A DNA stretch of 6,233 bases from an uncultured beta proteobacterium (GTDB lineage: Bacteria; Pseudomonadota; Gammaproteobacteria; Burkholderiales; Rhodocyclaceae), in contig CAIXAY010000508.1 in assembly GCA_903917505.1 (NCBI GenBank), forward strand, positions 1-6,233. The letters run 5' to 3'. Made by a program: the position numbers and the translations under genes. Positions 5,207 to 6,233 of the stretch are shown piece by piece. Within the stretch, counting starts at the first letter, position 1, and every line of letters begins with the position of its first letter. Under the pieces are notes generated by a model that was not told the DNA's origin, ran no database searches, and was given only the letters and a program-made list of their open reading frames with translations.

Positions 5207-6233
5207 TCTGCTCGAGGTCGGCTTCGCTGAGCGCGCCAATCGCGGCTTTCAGCTTGAGCTGCGAGACCAGCGTATCGAAGCGCGCCCTGGCCAGATCGCG
5301 CTTGGTGACATAGACCTGCTGCTCGGCATTGAGCACGTCGATATTGATACGCACGCCGACTTCGTAACCGAGCTTGTTCGATTCAAGCGCACTAATGCTT
5401 GAAATCAAGGCGGCATCGAGCGCGCGCACCTGCGCCAGGCCGTTGACCACACCGAGGAAGGATTGCTGCGAGTTGAGCGCGGCCGTGCGCTTGGCGTTTT
5501 CCAGCGCGGCCTCGGCGGCCACGCGGTTGGCCACCGCTTCGCGCACCCTGGAATTGACGAGGCCTCCCTGGAAAATCGGGATGTTGAGCTGCACGCCGAT
5601 ATTGCGCGCGGTCGTCTCGAGCCCGTCGTTGCTCAACTGCGAGATCGGCGCATTGGTCTTGCCATAATTGGCCACGGCATCGAGGGTCGGATAATGGCCC
5701 GCGCGCTGGCGCTCGACTTCCTTCACGGCGAACTCGGTCGCGGCCTGCTGCGCCTGGACGGTGAAGCTGTCTTTCTCGGCCGCATCGACCCAGCGCTCCA
5801 TGCGGGCCGGCTGCGGCGGCCGCAGCTCGGCGCTAGGCTTGAGGCTGTTGAGTTCGCCGGGATCGCGGCCGACGATGACATGCAAGGTGTAGCGCTTGAC
5901 GTCCAGATCGCTTTCGGCGGCGATTTCCTGCGCGCTCGCCAGGTCGTAGCGCGATTGCGCTTCCTGCGAATCGGTGATCGTCGCAGTTCCGACTTCAAAA
6001 TTCTTCTTGGCCTGTTCGAGCTGCTGGGCGATCGCCTCCTTGTTGGCACGTACCGCCTTCAAGTTCTCGATCGCGAACAACACGTCGAAATATGCCTGGG
6101 CGACGCGCAGAATCAGGTCCTGCGAGGCCTGCGCCAGCGTCGCCTCGGCCTGCACGACCTGCAATTTGGCCTGGTCGTACTGAACGAAGTTCTGCCAGCG
6201 AAACAGCGGCTGCGTCAAACTGACGTTGTAGCC
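5172..6233 (-). CDS. tolC: TolC-family outer-membrane channel protein, N-terminus outside window
   Basis: The frame is open to the right edge and 353 residues are visible; the signal peptide and first barrel strands are missing. TolC-type proteins form trimeric channels that span the outer membrane and periplasm and serve type I secretion or multidrug efflux. The visible part holds both halves of the internal repeat. The first has TQPLFRWQNFVQYDQAK, then the helix AYFDVLFAIENLKAVRANKE and VGTATITDSQEAQSRYDLA. The second has LNIPIFQGGLVNSRVREA, then GYEVGVRINIDVLNAEQQVY, with the YEVG...DVLNAEQ signature of the C-terminal repeat, and it ends near AIGALSEADLEQINPLF. There is no long C-terminal extension. 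Repeat order and spacing fit TolC itself more than OprM-type lipoproteins, though the deciding N-terminus is not visible. It converges on waaA with a 35-base overlap of coding ends and no space for a separate terminator. Confidence 0.9.
   Translation of the reverse strand, partial: GYNVSLTQPLFRWQNFVQYDQAKLQVVQAEATLAQASQDLILRVAQAYFDVLFAIENLKAVRANKEAIAQQLEQAKKNFEVGTATITDSQEAQSRYDLASAQEIAAESDLDVKRYTLHVIVGRDPGELNSLKPSAELRPPQPARMERWVDAAEKDSFTVQAQQAATEFAVKEVERQRAGHYPTLDAVANYGKTNAPISQLSNDGLETTARNIGVQLNIPIFQGGLVNSRVREAVANRVAAEAALENAKRTAALNSQQSFLGVVNGLAQVRALDAALISSISALESNKLGYEVGVRINIDVLNAEQQVYVTKRDLARARFDTLVSQLKLKAAIGALSEADLEQINPLFEVPRFP

Overview
The window suggests a betaproteobacterial chromosome. 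The right part (about 2930-6233) is high-GC core DNA with lipopolysaccharide inner-core genes waaC and waaA followed by a convergent TolC-family outer-membrane protein gene. Protein style and gene order fit Rhodocyclales-like or related Betaproteobacteria, but the genus is inferred, not shown. The left part (about 1-2900) has visibly lower GC, uses rarer codons and carries plasmid or genomic-island type genes, so it reads as an accessory segment abutting the core operon.

Layout from left to right. Positions 1-100 are the right end of an IS3-family insertion sequence: the last codons of its transposase plus the terminal inverted repeat ending in CA. This IS has cut into a minus-strand AAA+ ATPase gene (native part about 101-575) just after its Walker A motif, so only the N-terminal half remains, fused to a short tail read from the IS end. 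The broken gene still has a textbook sigma-70 promoter (TTGACA, 17 bp, TATAAT) that gives an almost leaderless transcript. Divergent from it, after a control region with a perfect 6+4+6 palindrome, lies a two-gene unit: an unrecognised protein with a probable C-terminal ribbon-helix-helix domain (712-1383) and a ParB-type CTPase/DNA-binding protein (1388-2464) starting 4 bases after the first gene stops. No ParA is visible.

Positions 2465-2969 hold no intact gene. On the minus strand three successive open frames give protein-like sequence that looks like one decayed gene of about 150 codons running convergently into the end of parB. Interleaved inverted repeats lie at its middle frame break. 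A consensus -10 element at 2930 probably serves the waaC-waaA operon.

waaC (2970-3932) and waaA (3932-5206) overlap by one base (TGATG) and build the lipid A-Kdo-heptose inner core: WaaA adds Kdo to the lipid A precursor, then WaaC adds the first heptose. The TolC-family gene (5172 to the right edge, minus strand) overlaps the 3' end of waaA tail to tail by 35 bases. The most interesting part is the divergent AAA+ / RHH-ParB module, which resembles a replicon-maintenance or gene-regulation cassette of an integrated element, now inactivated on one side by the IS.
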